A stretch of 64,000 nt of DNA. Source: Meghimatium bilineatum. Its lineage: Eukaryota; Mollusca; Gastropoda; Stylommatophora; Philomycidae. The stretch's first letter is position 1. Each line of letters begins with the position of its first letter. The stretch lies in assembly GCA_034231615.1 (NCBI GenBank), contig CM067315.1:12514141-12578140 (forward strand). Reading direction: 5' to 3'. The notes below the pieces were generated by a model. It was not told where the DNA came from and did no database searches. It saw only the letters and a program-made list of their open reading frames with translations. Of this stretch, positions 1-9,580 are shown one piece after another. The translations under genes were made by a program, and so were the position numbers.

Positions 1-52
1 TACAGAGTTAAAGGAAGTCCCAGAAGTGAGTGTTAACACTCGACTCCAACCG

Positions 53-213
53 CCTAAGACGGATGTGTCGTGCCATTTGCGCAAATAAAACGGCGACACA
101 ACGCATTTCCATTCTCTGTACTACATCCTGCTAGAAATCTAATAGGACCATGGTCCTGCTACAAGAGAGATCCAACGGGAGTTTGAGAATGAACGCTGAA
201 GAAGAAGAAGAAG
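53..213 (+). mobile_element. SINE-B, full-length copy
   Basis: This short (about 160 bp) non-coding retroelement starts near a GAAGACGGATGTGTCG motif, carries ACACAACGCATTTCC and ACTACATCCTGCT, and ends TTTGAGAATGAACGCTGAAGAAGAAG. A 15-bp target-site duplication with one mismatch flanks it (38-52 and 214-228, ACTCGACTCCWACCG). The duplication and the (GAA)n tail show insertion by target-primed reverse transcription. I see no clear tRNA A/B boxes. Confidence 0.85.
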
Positions 214-228
214 ACTCGACTCCTACCG

Positions 229-504
229 TGACATTGCTAATCCCGCATCCCTGTATTTATAAATCATCGGTAATCTGTAGGCTGATAAATTACAGGTAAC
301 GGTTTTTCCATGGTGTCATTTGGTTTGCTTTTTGATTATATTTTTCAAGTGGGGGAGAAAATTACTGACGATCAATACAAGAAGTGGAGCTAGGGAGATT
401 TGAGATGTCTATACATGTGGGTACATAAACGGATATTTAGGTGCAAAGATATGAAAGCGTGTGCAGCGTCACTGCTAGAGTTGAATACATTCAATCAGTA
501 AAAA
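229..504. other. no recognised feature
   Basis: AT-rich single-copy-looking sequence between SINE-B and a microsatellite. I see no coding signal or repeat. Confidence 0.5.
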
Positions 505-722
505 TAATGATAATATTGACTATTATAATAGCAATAATAATAATAGCAATAATAATACTAGTAATAATAATAGCAATAATAATAATACTACTAATACTAA
601 TAGCAATAAAAATACTAGTAATAATAATAATAACAGCAATAATAATATTGACAACAATAATACTAACAACAATAATACTAGCAATAATAATACTAGCAAC
701 AATAAAACTAGCAATAATAAAA
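505..722. repeat. imperfect (AAT)n microsatellite
   Basis: AATAATAATAGCA-type trinucleotide repeat with interspersed ACT, AGC and AAC triplets, about 218 bp. Long open frames on both strands here (Ile-rich or Leu-rich) come from the 3-bp period and are not genes. Confidence 0.9.
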
Positions 723-984
723 CGATTCTTCTGGTCAATGGCGTTTTGCCATCTCTGCTTGCCGAAAAGGAAGTACATTTTCTGTGAGTTAGTGTTTTCG
801 AGATGGACTATGTGATTTTTTTTCTGAATGGGATAGATTTGAACACGGTTTGACCATTTGGAGTCACTGACACGACACTGTGACTGGATAGGTGATCCGA
901 CAGTGTAGAAATAATACTAAGTAATATCGCTCGTAGGAAACAATAAAGAGTTCGCAGAAAACATGGACAACGACAGCACAAGAC

Positions 985-1375
985 AAACGTAAACTTGTGG
1001 CAGCTGAAAATAGCATGCTTAGGCAGAATCTTAGGAATATCGCTAAGAGACAGAGTGAGAAATGACGACATAAGACAAAGAGCCGGCACCGCCCCAATCT
1101 TGGAATATATTAAGAGCCAACAGATCAAATGGTTTGCACACATCAGCAGACTACCACCAGACAGCATATCACAGTATTCTATGCTACACGGATACAGTGA
1201 ATGCAGACTTAGAGGCCGACCACGGAAACGATGGACCACGGAAACGATGGACCACGGAAATAAAGGAGACAACAAATTCCACAATATACTCAGCACACAC
1301 GTGGGCCATCTCCAGAAAACTCTTCTACCCCTGACGCTGAAAGGCAATAAAGGGTTTAGCGAATAGATAGATAGA
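985..1375 (+). pseudogene. LINE-K: reverse transcriptase C-terminal fragment
   Basis: The translation gives RILGISLRDRVRNDDIR, then EYIKSQQIKWFAHISRL and RLRGRPRKRWTTE. These are hallmarks of the region after the polymerase domain in many non-LTR retrotransposons (K-x-R-N-D-I-R; QQIKWFGH; RGRPRKRW). It is 5'-truncated. Inside the RPRKRW segment a 17-bp block is duplicated in tandem (about 1221-1255), which disturbs the frame. The 3' end is GGGTTTAGCGAATAGATAGATAGA, a (TAGA)n-type tail shared with the fragments at 16560 and 32365. It is a dead 3' fragment. Confidence 0.8.
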
Positions 1376-1445
1376 ATGAATAATAATGCTCACAACAATA
1401 ATGCTAACAATAATAGTACTAGCAATAATAGTACTAGTAATATGC
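1376..1445. repeat. AAT-rich microsatellite
   Basis: Imperfect AATAATGCT/AATAGTACT repeats directly after the LINE-K tail. They may have grown from it. Confidence 0.7.
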
Positions 1446-1795
1446 TAGCTATCTCTCAATGAGCATTCAAAACATCAGCTCGGTCTATTGCTTGTCCGGC
1501 TCCCATGATCTCCAGCAAGCCCCTCTGCGCGTTCATTTCCTCGAAAATCTGCATGTCCAGCAACAAAGAGAATCATACAAAGACCAGGAATTAATTGGAG
1601 AAAAAAACTTCTATACAGATAAAGAATGTGTTAAGTCAATAAAAGAAAAGGAAGGACCTGTTACAAAATTAGGACAAGATGAAAGAGGTTTGCTGAGGAT
1701 CTATGCTTCACGGGGAATTGACAAACAGACATACACAGACAGGCACAGACAGACAGACAGGCACAGACAAATAGACATGTCAAAACTATTAAAAT
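1446..1795. other. unassigned sequence with short ACAGACAG repeat
   Basis: An open frame runs through it (1459-1848) but resembles nothing I know. It ends in a short CAGACAGACAGGCA microsatellite (1727-1780). Confidence 0.4.
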
Positions 1796-1807
1796 ATTGG
1801 ATTGTGT

Positions 1808-2017
1808 CCCCATCGAGGCCAGCTCCTTGGCGTGGAGATGGGGCTTAGTCCAGCCAGCAGAGGCTGGAAACTAAGACTGGCCGGGCCCTCCCACATTCGG
1901 GCAGGACCACAGTCTTGCCTAGCAAGTAAAGGTGCTGAAGTCAGCGACATTTGGCCAGAAGGCGCACCGCAACAATCAGAATGTCATGCATTATCGCAAG
2001 CGAACGAAAGAAGAAGA
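1808..2017 (+). mobile_element. SINE-E, full-length copy
   Basis: A 210-bp element starting CCCCATCGAGG, with GATGGGGCTTAGTCCAGCC and GGCTGGAAACTAAGACTGG, and ending AAGCGAACGAAAGAAGAAGA. The flanking 12-bp target duplication is perfect (ATTGGATTGTGT, 1796-1807 and 2018-2029). A second copy lies on the minus strand at 29699-29910. The tail AGCGAACGAAAGAAGAAG matches the tail of the LINE fragment at 18314-18663, so that LINE lineage is its likely mobiliser. Confidence 0.85.
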
Positions 2018-2029
2018 ATTGGATTGTGT

Positions 2030-2465
2030 AACCGTAATTATCTAAAATATACGATATGTGGGCTAAATTAGTAATCATCCTTCGAAAGTGACGCTATTAA
2101 CTATTTTCTTTATTTTTATTGGCTGTAGATACAAAGTATACATAAAGTGACCAATGAAAATCATGGGAAAAATTAATCGCGTCACCTCAGAAAGATAACA
2201 CCGATGAACCGGTAGAACTGTATAAATGGCGAAAGACGGGGACAGACACGTTACAGCTATTAAAATATTCCAGAGTATAGAAGGCAGGAAATGTAATAGC
2301 TATAGAGAAATGACAAGAATTGGGTCAGGGAAAACATAAAAATATATGTAGGTTCAGGGCTGGAGAACAGAGTTCATGTCTGAACTTGGAGTATACCCAG
2401 GGGCTTAATTATCTTCTCGTCGAATTTTAGTGCAACTTATTTGCGGGTGACTAAGACACAAGTGC
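2030..2465. other. no recognised feature
   Basis: AT-rich sequence with no coding, RNA or repeat signal that I can support. Confidence 0.5.
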
Positions 2466-2933
2466 CCACTTCTGTCGGTGATGTGTATCATCTCTTCTGT
2501 CAGTGATGTGTATCATATCTCTTCTGTCAGTGATGTGTATCATATCTCTTCTGTCAGTGATGTGTATCATATCTCTTCTGTCAGTGATGTGTATCATATC
2601 TCTTCTGTCAGTGATGTGTATCATATCTCTTCTGTCAGTGATGTGTATCATATCTCTTCTGTCAGTGATGTGTATCATATCTCTTCTGTCAGTGATGTGT
2701 ATCATATCTCTTCTGTCAGTGATGTGTATCATATCTCTTCTGTCAGTGATGTGTATCATATCCCTTCTGTCAGTGATGTGTATCATATCTCTTCTGTCAG
2801 TGATGTGTATCATATCTCTTCTGTCAGTGATGTGTATCATATCCCTTCTGTCAGTGATGTGTATCATATCTCTTCTGTCAGTGATGTGTATCATATCTCT
2901 TCTGTCAGTGATGTGTATCATATCTCTTCTCCC
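2466..2933. repeat. 27-bp minisatellite, about 17 copies
   Basis: Unit contains TCTGTCAGTGATGTGTATCA. The copies are nearly identical, with a few C/T variants. Because 27 is a multiple of 3 and the unit lacks stops in several frames, repeated-peptide open frames appear on both strands (SSVSDVYHI; MCIISLLSV; MIHITDRRD). These are by-products, not proteins. Confidence 0.95.
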
Positions 2934-2991
2934 TAGTTATACCACAGCTCTGTTTATCAATTATATCACACATCGTCTCACTAGTTATACC

Positions 2992-3302
2992 GAGATAAAA
3001 AAAATAGGTAGATGTGTTACCAAAATGAAACATAAAACAACCTAACAACGAAATACAGAGACAGACGACGTTTAGACTAAATAGACTTCATCAGGGCTAA
3101 CGAAAAACAACAGTACAACGAATCTTACACGGAGACAAACGTGATCGTCTGTCTCTGTATCTCGTTGTTAGGTTGTTTTATGTTTCATTTTGGTATTTAG
3201 TAACACATCTACCTATTTTTGTTTATCTTGATATTTGCCCTGTGTTACTCCAGCCACTTACTTCATGTGTAGAGTTGTTACCCTACACTGGAACATTTAT
3301 TC
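2992..3302 (-). mobile_element. inverted-repeat element, possible Penelope-type terminal repeat
   Basis: Two arms of about 75-80 bp (about 2999-3070 and 3146-3222) are near-perfect reverse complements around a loop of about 75 bp. The arms contain AGGTAGATGTGTTAC and ACATAAAACAACCTAACAAC. A related element lies at 24330-24565, and both end with ATTTGCCCTGTGTT and GTTGTTACCC. On the minus strand the loop reads CCTGATGAAGTC, then TCTAAACGTCGTCTG, which resembles a decayed hammerhead-ribozyme core (CTGATGA ... GAAAC). Penelope-like elements are known to carry such ribozymes in their terminal repeats. The assignment to Penelope is inference. Confidence 0.5.
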
Positions 3303-3410
3303 AATAGTTATACCACAGTTCTGTTTATCAATGGGATCACATCTCTTCTCTCAAATGATATCGTACCTGTAGCAACCATGGTCAGAAGCGAGACCATCAC
3401 TAGTATAGAA

Positions 3411-3568
3411 CAGGGGTCGGCAATATATGGCACGTGCCACACTTGGCACGCCAAGCAATTTCAAATGGCACGCAGACTCTTCACATTCTTCATAATATGG
3501 TCATTGGCACTCTGAATAATTTGAAACTTTAAGTTGGCACACAGTTAGCAAAAGGTTGCCGACTCCTG
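3411..3568. mobile_element. hAT-like MITE (non-autonomous DNA transposon)
   Basis: The 158-bp element begins CAGGGGTCGGCAA and ends TTGCCGACTCCTG, terminal inverted repeats of 13 bp with one mismatch and the CAG...CTG ends typical of hAT elements. An 8-bp target duplication flanks it (GTATAGAA at 3403-3410, GTGTAGAA at 3569-3576, one mismatch), the hAT signature length. It has no coding capacity. It sits at the left edge of a fold-back element, so it is the younger of the two. Confidence 0.85.
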
Positions 3569-3705
3569 GTGTAGAAGACCTTCTAATATAATTTATTAGG
3601 ACCACATTCCTTACTTTTTGTATTATTGTTGGGTTTCGGTTGGTCACTATTTATATACTTGGAGTCGCCTATGCTATTTTGGCATACAGTCCCAAGTATG
3701 TAAAC
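3569..3705 (+). mobile_element. fold-back MITE, truncated copy
   Basis: Contains TAGAAGACCTTCTAATATA, TATTATTGTTGGG, CACTATTTATATACTTGGAGTCG and, inverted, CCCAAGTATGTAAACAG. It matches the complete copy at 59845-60062 and half copies at 33738-33845 and 39945-40080. The right arm is cut off at a SINE insertion. Confidence 0.7.
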
Positions 3706-3710
3706 AGTCT

Positions 3711-3962
3711 TCTTCTTCTTCTGCGTTCGTTCTCAAACTCCTGCAGATTAGCAGGATGTACTCCGGAGAACGGAATGCGTTGTGTCATGGTTTACAGCAT
3801 TGCTGTGATATCTGCGCCTTTTGTGATATCCTACTTCAGCATGGCGTTGGGTCACTGACCCTATATGGGATGGGACGGCCAACTCCATCCCATAACCTCC
3901 TTTCCGCTCTATATTCTGTGAATCTACAGGAGTTTGAGAACGAATGTAGAAGAAGAGGAAGA
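3711..3962. mobile_element. inverted SINE-A composite (minus head joined to plus tail)
   Basis: From 3711 to about 3905 this is a SINE-A copy on the minus strand (CTTCTTCTTCTTCTGCG ... CCATCCCATAACCTCC). It then switches abruptly to the plus-strand 3' end of a SINE (AATCTACAGGAGTTTGAGAAC ... GTAGAAGAAGAGG). Both ends therefore carry (GAA)n tails pointing outward. I see no target duplication. Composites of this kind recur at 46338-46520 and possibly 16906-17237. Confidence 0.75.
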
Positions 3963-4214
3963 CGACGTGTGCAGGCCAGCTGACATTGTACCTTTTCTCC
4001 ATTTGACCAAAAAAACATCTTTGTTGTGCTATGAGCCACCGTATTCAATACGCTATTTCCGTGGGCAGTAGTGTTTTCTCATAAATGTTGTAGTGTCAAA
4101 GACGTCACTCAGATCTGCACTAAATACCCACAATTCATGTGACGTAGTCTAACTAGCAATGTAAATGAGTGCATATCGTCTTTATGGACACCCTGTAGTT
4201 ATCCTTTTATAGAT
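3963..4214. other. no recognised feature
   Basis: Unassigned sequence with no coding signal. Confidence 0.4.
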
Positions 4215-4495
4215 TGCAGTAATCTAGGTAATAGTGATCTTGCTTACCATCACCAGTTTACAGCGTGCTATGTTCGGACCCACACACAAAAATAATAAGG
4301 ATCGTGATTTCTCGCCTGACAAGACCGCTCCTCCTGTCGACTCATCTGTAAATGAGTACTTGACGCATGAGCTGCGGAGGTAAAGATAGCAGGGAAGGGA
4401 ACTGACCACCCAACCTAATATTTGCTACGGCTTAGTACATGAAAAGGTATCTTCATCCCAACGGGAGGTTGCAGCAATGGGATCTACCCTCATAT
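4215..4495 (+). mobile_element. SINE-H copy
   Basis: Carries CTTGCTTACCATCACC, ATGTTCGGACCC (decayed tRNA B-box-like site), GTGATTTCTCGCCTGAC, CTCATCTGTAAATGAGTAC, GAGGTAAAGATAGCAGGGAAG and GTATCTTCATCCCAACGG. Copies at 15140, 22172 and 53283 share this order; in the first two the head has an intact GGTTCGAAACC or GGTTCGGAACC. It is a tRNA-derived SINE, moderately decayed here. A run of 12 C lies just downstream (4602-4613). Confidence 0.7.
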
Positions 4496-4956
4496 TTATT
4501 TATCCTTCTATGTCTCTCCATTCCCCACCCAAATAATATCCGTGTCCGTGACTCCCTATTTCCAAATTGTTCTTCGTGAACCACGAGCAAGATAATGTGC
4601 CTCCCCCCCCCCCCAATGGGGATAGTATGCTCCACATTAAGAATCCCCGAAATAAGCAAGATTTTACCTGTTGTGGCCCAATTAATAAAAAATATCTTTA
4701 ATCCTGAAGCACGTGTATACAGGTAATATCACTCAGAGACATGCCAGGCCTAGAGGGGGTTTGATAAAAGTGCAGCCGACATGACCAGATTTTACAAGTT
4801 GTTGCTGTCATAACAGGAAACTTATATCCAAATTTAGTCTGACCTCTAGATTGGAAAATTGAAATTTTCCTGAAGTTGATTTTTATTTTTACAGAATTAT
4901 CAATTTCAAAATTTGGGTTCAGAACTTTTTTTTACATATTTTTCTTTTACATTCTA

Positions 4957-5025
4957 GTTTTTCGTTTATTCTCAAATCTCCTGTCAACAAGCAGGATGTA
5001 GTGCGGAGAACAGAATGTGCTGAGT
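4957..5025 (-). mobile_element. SINE-A fragment
   Basis: Minus-strand 3' end only: TCGTTTATTCTCAAATCTCCTG, AGCAGGATGTAGTGCGGAGAAC. Strongly diverged. Confidence 0.6.
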
Positions 5026-5137
5026 GGAACTTTAAATTTTGATTGCGATAGCTTGCCCATTTCAATTTCCATTTTTGTTCTACTCAATTCTGATCTCCTA
5101 ACAGCCAACTGCCACCTACGTGGGGATTGTTTTCATC

Positions 5138-5735
5138 ATCTCCCATCACGTTATGTACCATTGTTTATCATCTCCCATCACGTTATGTACCATTGTTTAT
5201 CATCTTCCATCACGTTATGTACCATTGTTTATCATCTCCCAATCTCCCATCACGTTATGTACCATTGTTTATCATCTCCCATCACGTTATGTACCATTGT
5301 TTATCATCTCCCATCACGTTATGTACCACTGTGTATCATCTCCCAATCTCCCATCACGTTATGTAGCATATTCTAACATCTCCCATCACGTTATGTACCA
5401 TTGTTTATCATCTCCCATCACGTTATGTACCATTGATTAACATCTCCCAATCTCCCATCACGTTATGTACCATTGTTTATCATCTCCCAATCTCCCATCA
5501 CGTTATGTAACAATGTTTATCATCTCCCATCTTGTTATGTACCAATGTTTATCATCTCCCATCTTGTTATGTACCATTGTTTAACATCTTCCATCACGTT
5601 ATGTACCATTGTTTAACATCTCCATTCACGTTATGTACCATACTCTAAACATCTCCGATCACGCTATGTACCATACTCTAAACATCTCCCATAGCGTGTT
5701 GTGTGACATACTTTAACATCTAACACAACATGGTA
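5138..5735. repeat. 32-bp minisatellite (about 18 copies)
   Basis: Unit CATCTCCCATCACGTTATGT followed by ACCATTGTTTAT. Some units have a 9-bp extra CATCTCCCA step (41 bp). Divergence increases toward 5700. Stop-free stretches in plus frames are repeat by-products. Confidence 0.92.
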
Positions 5736-5984
5736 TTTGTCATCATGAGAGATACTCTTTAGTGTTTTCTTGGCATGGCTGAGAGGACCGATAGCTCTGT
5801 AGTTGTACTCACATTACTGACACATTTCGTTACTGTAGTCCTCGCATATTTGTCAAATATTCTCTGGTTTCTTGTTACTGGACACAGCACCGAGAACTTA
5901 GATGAACTGTGTGTATATCTTTAAGTAAACTGGTATGTTGAGCCGCTAGTGGCCTCAGTACATGATTCAATTTCAGCCTCAGAT
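5736..5984. other. no recognised feature
   Basis: Unassigned spacer between two unrelated 32-bp arrays. Confidence 0.4.
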
Positions 5985-6361
5985 CGTTGGGCTTTGTGGA
6001 TTGTTCAGCTTCAGGTAGTTGTTCTTTGTGGATTGTTCAGCGTCAGGTAGTTGTGCTTTGTGGATTGTTCAGCGTCAGGTAGTTGTGCTTTGTGGATTGT
6101 TCAGCGTCAGGTAGTTGTGCTTTGTGGATTGTTCAGCGTCAGGTAGTTGTGCTTTGTGGATTGTTCAGCGTCAGGTAGTTGTGCTTTATGGATTGTTCAG
6201 TATCAGGTAGTTGTGCTTTGTGAATTGTTCAGCTTCAGGTAGTTGTTCTTTGTGGATTGTTCAGCGTCAGGTAGTTGTGCTTTGTGGATTGTTCAGCGTC
6301 AGGTAGTTGTCCTTTGTGGATTGTTCAGCGTCAGGTAGTTGTGCTTTGTGGATTGTTCAGA
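5985..6361. repeat. 32-bp minisatellite (about 12 copies)
   Basis: Unit TCAGGTAGTTGTGCTTTGTG then GATTGTTCAGCG. Same period as the 5138 array but unrelated sequence. Confidence 0.93.
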
Positions 6362-6442
6362 AACATACTAAACCCAATCAACATCATAAAGATTATATTG
6401 GATAGGATATGGCTTTCATTATAAACTTCAGAAACTTGTGCC

Positions 6443-6723
6443 CGCCCTGTGTTGCCGGAGCCCGAGAGGAGAGCAAAGAATAGCAACACGGTTTACCTTC
6501 CATGCATGTCCTAAGGGGCGACGAAGTATGTTGTGGGATGGAGTTGGCTGTCTCATTCCATATGGAGTAAGTGACTCAAAGCCAAGCTGAAGTGGGATGT
6601 GTTAGACCGAAAAGCGCAGATATCGCATCAATGGTTCACACCATGCTAAAACACATTTCCGTTCACCGAACTACATCCTGCTAATCTGTAGGAGTTTGAG
6701 AAGGAATGCCAAAGAAGAAAAAC
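6443..6723 (+). mobile_element. SINE-A, full-length copy with target duplication
   Basis: A typical member of the commonest family here. It has 5' GTGTTGCCGGAGCCCGAGAGG, GAGCAAAGAATAGCAACAC, TTTACCTTCCATGCATGTC, GATGGAGTTGGCTGTC, then CCGAAAAGCGCAGATATCGC, ACTACATCCTGCTAATCTG, and 3' GGAGTTTGAGAAGGAATGCC plus an A-rich tail. A 9-bp target duplication (ACTTGTGCC) lies at 6434-6442 and 6724-6732. I see no open frame and no convincing Pol III boxes. Confidence 0.85.
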
Positions 6724-7052
6724 ACTTGTGCCGAACTGGAAGTAATCGTCCTTCTTCTGTGAGTGTCACTCCAGATGGTTTTTTATATCTTCCTAGTGGT
6801 CTAGATATTTATCGTTTCCCTAGTATCATCTCCTCTATTATGGTAATTTCGTGGCTATTGTGACGTGTCATATCGCCAAATTATTGTAATTTTCTTGAGC
6901 GAACCATGATGTCTAGCTATGTTCTGCTATATTCATTTCTCTCAAGACTTGCGATGTTTTTGGTCAATGATAGTTTGAGGATTCTTCTGTAGCATTGTGT
7001 TTCAAATTTGTAAAATTGTGCTTCTTACTTTATTGTTGATTGCCTATGATTC

Positions 7053-7210
7053 TTCTTCTTCTTCTTCTGCGTTCATTCTCAAACTCCCACTGGATCTAAC
7101 AGGACAATGGTCCTACTATATTTCCAGCAGGATTTAGTCCAGAGAATGGAAATGCGTTGTGCCGCCGTTTTATTTGCGCCAGTGGCCCGACACATCCGTC
7201 TTCGGCGGGA
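7053..7210 (-). mobile_element. SINE-B, full-length copy
   Basis: Complete, 158 bp, from the (CTT)n end to TCTTCGGCGGGA. A perfect 10-bp duplication CCTATGATTC lies at 7043-7052 and 7211-7220. It separates upstream unique sequence from a LINE relic. Confidence 0.9.
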
Positions 7211-7224
7211 CCTATGATTCAAAT

Positions 7225-7790
7225 AAATATACTGCCATGGAGATGACTCTAAGGAAAGGTAGTAGTGTTATTTTGTTGCGGCCCTCCATATATTTTTCAT
7301 TTGTATCATTTTATCTGATGCAATGATCAACCTGTCTTTCTTCTTCATAAAAATCCTAGTTGTTGTCTATAAGAGAATCAAGATAATGGAAACTATTAAC
7401 TCTTACTAGTTCTTTATTATTGATGTATATTTATATTTTGTTGACGGTTCGGTTCTTTGTCATAATCTTGGCCTTATTTTCGTTCAAGTATAGATAGTGT
7501 ATCTCATTGTGTTTTTTAATGGAATTTATTATATGTTCGAGGCCTTCTTTTTCTGTCGGTCAATAGTGTTTTTTCATCTGCATGTCTTAGTTCTGGTATC
7601 TGGTGACCTCTGATTTTAGTCGGACTAGTAATTTCTTTATATTCTTCGTGATTTTCTCTACTTAAACATTGAAGAGATAAGGTGACATAACACATCCTTT
7701 TCTAACTCCCTTTTCCACACTAACCTAATCAGATGTTTCATCATCGACACTTGTAGCTGCTTGTTGATTCTTAGTGCGACGTTTTAATTA
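7225..7790 (-). pseudogene. L10: LINE reverse transcriptase relic
   Basis: Read on the minus strand with frame breaks, it gives a GV-(K/R)-GC-V-type segment near 7690 followed by phrases such as EHIINSIKKHNEIHYLYL, NENKAKIMTKNRTVNK and RVNSFHYLDSLIDNN. The last matches the (V)NSFKYLGS-x-I motif that follows the YADD box in non-LTR reverse transcriptases. It contains many stops and frameshifts and is clearly dead. Confidence 0.65.
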
Positions 7791-8172
7791 ATTGTGTCTA
7801 GAGAAAATGCATACCTCTCATAATGTTTCAAAATGTTTGTTGTTTTTCACCAACGAAGGCCTTACTATACCGTTCCAAAAAAACGAAACACAAATATTTC
7901 TGAGTTAGTTAAAGGATATTCGCAGATTGGACATCACTCAACTATCGACTGTGTCCACCCGGTCTTTAACTTCTCGTGGTTGCCAGAAATGTACTCACTT
8001 CATGAGTCGTGAGATCATGAGAGAGGTCAAGGTCAAAACAACATTTTGGCAATAGCTCTTGACAGGTTCAGGAAAATCTAGTGAACGTAAAATTATCTGA
8101 CCATATTATTGAATAACCTATACAAGATTGACGGTCCTCGAACAAATTCAGTTGGAAATTCAATGCGCAAGT

Positions 8173-8602
8173 ATGGTTCACCTCACTACAGAACAACGAT
8201 ACACCATCATCGGACGCTTACAGAGTGGATAATAACAAAGTGTAGGGGACAGACAGTTTAATGTGATTAGAATCAGCATTAGTCGCCTTTCAATGCGATT
8301 TCAACAAACTGGCTCAGTGGCAGACCGGCTCGCAGTGAAAGACCCAGAGTCACAACTCCTTCCGAAGACCGCTTCATAAGGCTGCGTCACCTTAGGAATC
8401 GATTTTCATCTGCGTTCTGCACTTTCCAATCAATGCCATGAGCTAGTCAAATTTCAGATCAAACGGTCAGAAACCGGATGCCGACGCTGGTATTTAGACT
8501 AGAAGACCGTACAGAGTTCTTACGGATCGACATCGCCAGAACCGATTGCAGTGGACGAACCTGCAATCAATGGACCTTTATGAATGACTGGAGATGGGTA
8601 TA
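8173..8602 (+). pseudogene. Tc1/mariner-type transposase N-terminal relic
   Basis: Starts MVHLTTEQRYTIIGRLQSG followed by a stop. Shifted frames continue with RQFNVIRISISRLSMRFQQ, TGSVADRL, LRHLRNRF, ISDQTVRNRMPT, and finally ID-ARTDCSGRTCNQWTF-NDWRW. This is the paired helix-turn-helix DNA-binding region and the run-up to the first catalytic aspartate of Tc1-like transposases (QRIRIIGRLQAG; ISRLWxRFQQTGSV; ISxQTVRNRL). The catalytic core is absent. Several frameshifts and stops make it inactive. Confidence 0.75.
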
Positions 8603-8649
8603 GTTTAGTTAAATTCTGAAAGTTTCTTCATGCCAACGCTGAAACAAAC

Positions 8650-8850
8650 AAACAAAAAGAAAAATCGTTCGTTACTGATGTTCTCCTGTGAAGTACAGGG
8701 GGGCTTTCTATGGGCTGTGGAAAAAAAAGGCCATTTGCCATAGCAAACGCAGCGACATGTACAGGAAGGATTTTGAGTGTGACTTCAAAAGAAAAAAAAA
8801 TACTGTCCCCACCGAGGATTGAACCCGTGACATATTTTTTTGAACATTAT
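8650..8850 (-). mobile_element. SINE-G (tRNA-derived), copy
   Basis: Shares with 26030, 39117 and 57985 the order TTCTCCTGTGAAG, GGGGGCTTTCTATGGGCTG, GCCATAGCAAACGCAGCGAC, ATGTACAGGAAG, CCGAGGATTGAACCCGTGAC. The last is a tRNA B box on the minus strand (GGGTTCAATCC). The A-box part of the head is lost where the adjoining minisatellite begins. Confidence 0.7.
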
Positions 8851-8852
8851 AT

Positions 8853-9345
8853 AATCAATGAGGCATGTATAGATGTCACAGTTAAACTATAATATATGAA
8901 GCATGTATAGATGTCAAGGTTAAACTATAATATATGAGGCATGTATAGATGTCAAGGTTAAACTATAATATATGAGGCATGTATAGATGTCAATGTTAAA
9001 CTATCGCGCGTGTGTTGCCGGGGCCTGAAAGGGGAGCAAAGAATATCAATACTGTTTACCTTCCACGCATGTCGTAAAAGGCGACTAAGGAGGTTATGGG
9101 ATGGAGTTGGCTGTCCCATCCTATATAGGGTCAGTGACCCAAAGCCATGCTGAAGTTGGATGTATCAGGTCGAAAGGCGCAGATATTGCAGCAATGCTGT
9201 AAACATGACACAACGCATTCCGTTCTCCGGACTACATCATTTTATCTGCTGGAGTTTGAGAACGAACGCAGAAGAAGAAGAAGAAGAGTGTTAAAGTATA
9301 ATCTATGAAATATGTGTTGATGTCAATGTTCCATGTAAACACTTG
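8853..9345. repeat. 38-bp minisatellite, split by a SINE-A insertion
   Basis: Unit ATGAGGCATGTATAGATGTC then AAGGTTAAACTATAATAT. There are about four units at 8853-9004 and diverged remnants at 9289-9345 on the other side of the inserted SINE. Confidence 0.85.
9005..9288 (+). mobile_element. SINE-A inserted in the 38-bp array
   Basis: Full-length, from GCGCGTGTGTTGCCGGGGCC to GAACGCAGAAGAAGAAGAAG. An 11-bp duplication of array sequence flanks it, TGTTAAACTAT at 8994-9004 and TGTTAAAGTAT at 9289-9299 (one mismatch). The array therefore existed before the insertion. Confidence 0.88.
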
Positions 9346-9423
9346 ACGTTCATAAATTACGTCAAGAAATATTTGTCAATCTTTATCTGTTCCCCCTTGT
9401 CATTGTCAACAACTGTCAATAAT

Positions 9424-9580
9424 ACTTCTTCTTCTTCTTCTGTGTTCGCACTTTGATGCCCAACACAAATGACCGTGCGACTTCCTTTGGGGAGCGTGGA
9501 GTACGTGGTACTGCTGATTTTACAGTGAAGATGCGCTATTTTGCTCCTTCCGGGCTAGTACATCCGTTATGAAAAGAATA
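9424..9580 (-). mobile_element. SINE-C copy
   Basis: Minus-strand element: (CTT)n, TGTGTTCGCACTTTGATGCC, AACACAAATGACCGTGCGAC, then GGGCTAGTACATCCG. Its 3' half matches the plus-strand tail at 46445-46520 and the 3' end of TE-D. The CATCCG module is the one shared with SINE-A and SINE-B. Confidence 0.65.

Noticed and set aside
505..778. Ile- and Leu-rich frames that look like membrane segments
   Set aside because: They arise from an (AAT)n microsatellite.
2451..3045. Repetitive 150-180-codon frames on both strands
   Set aside because: By-products of a 27-bp tandem repeat.
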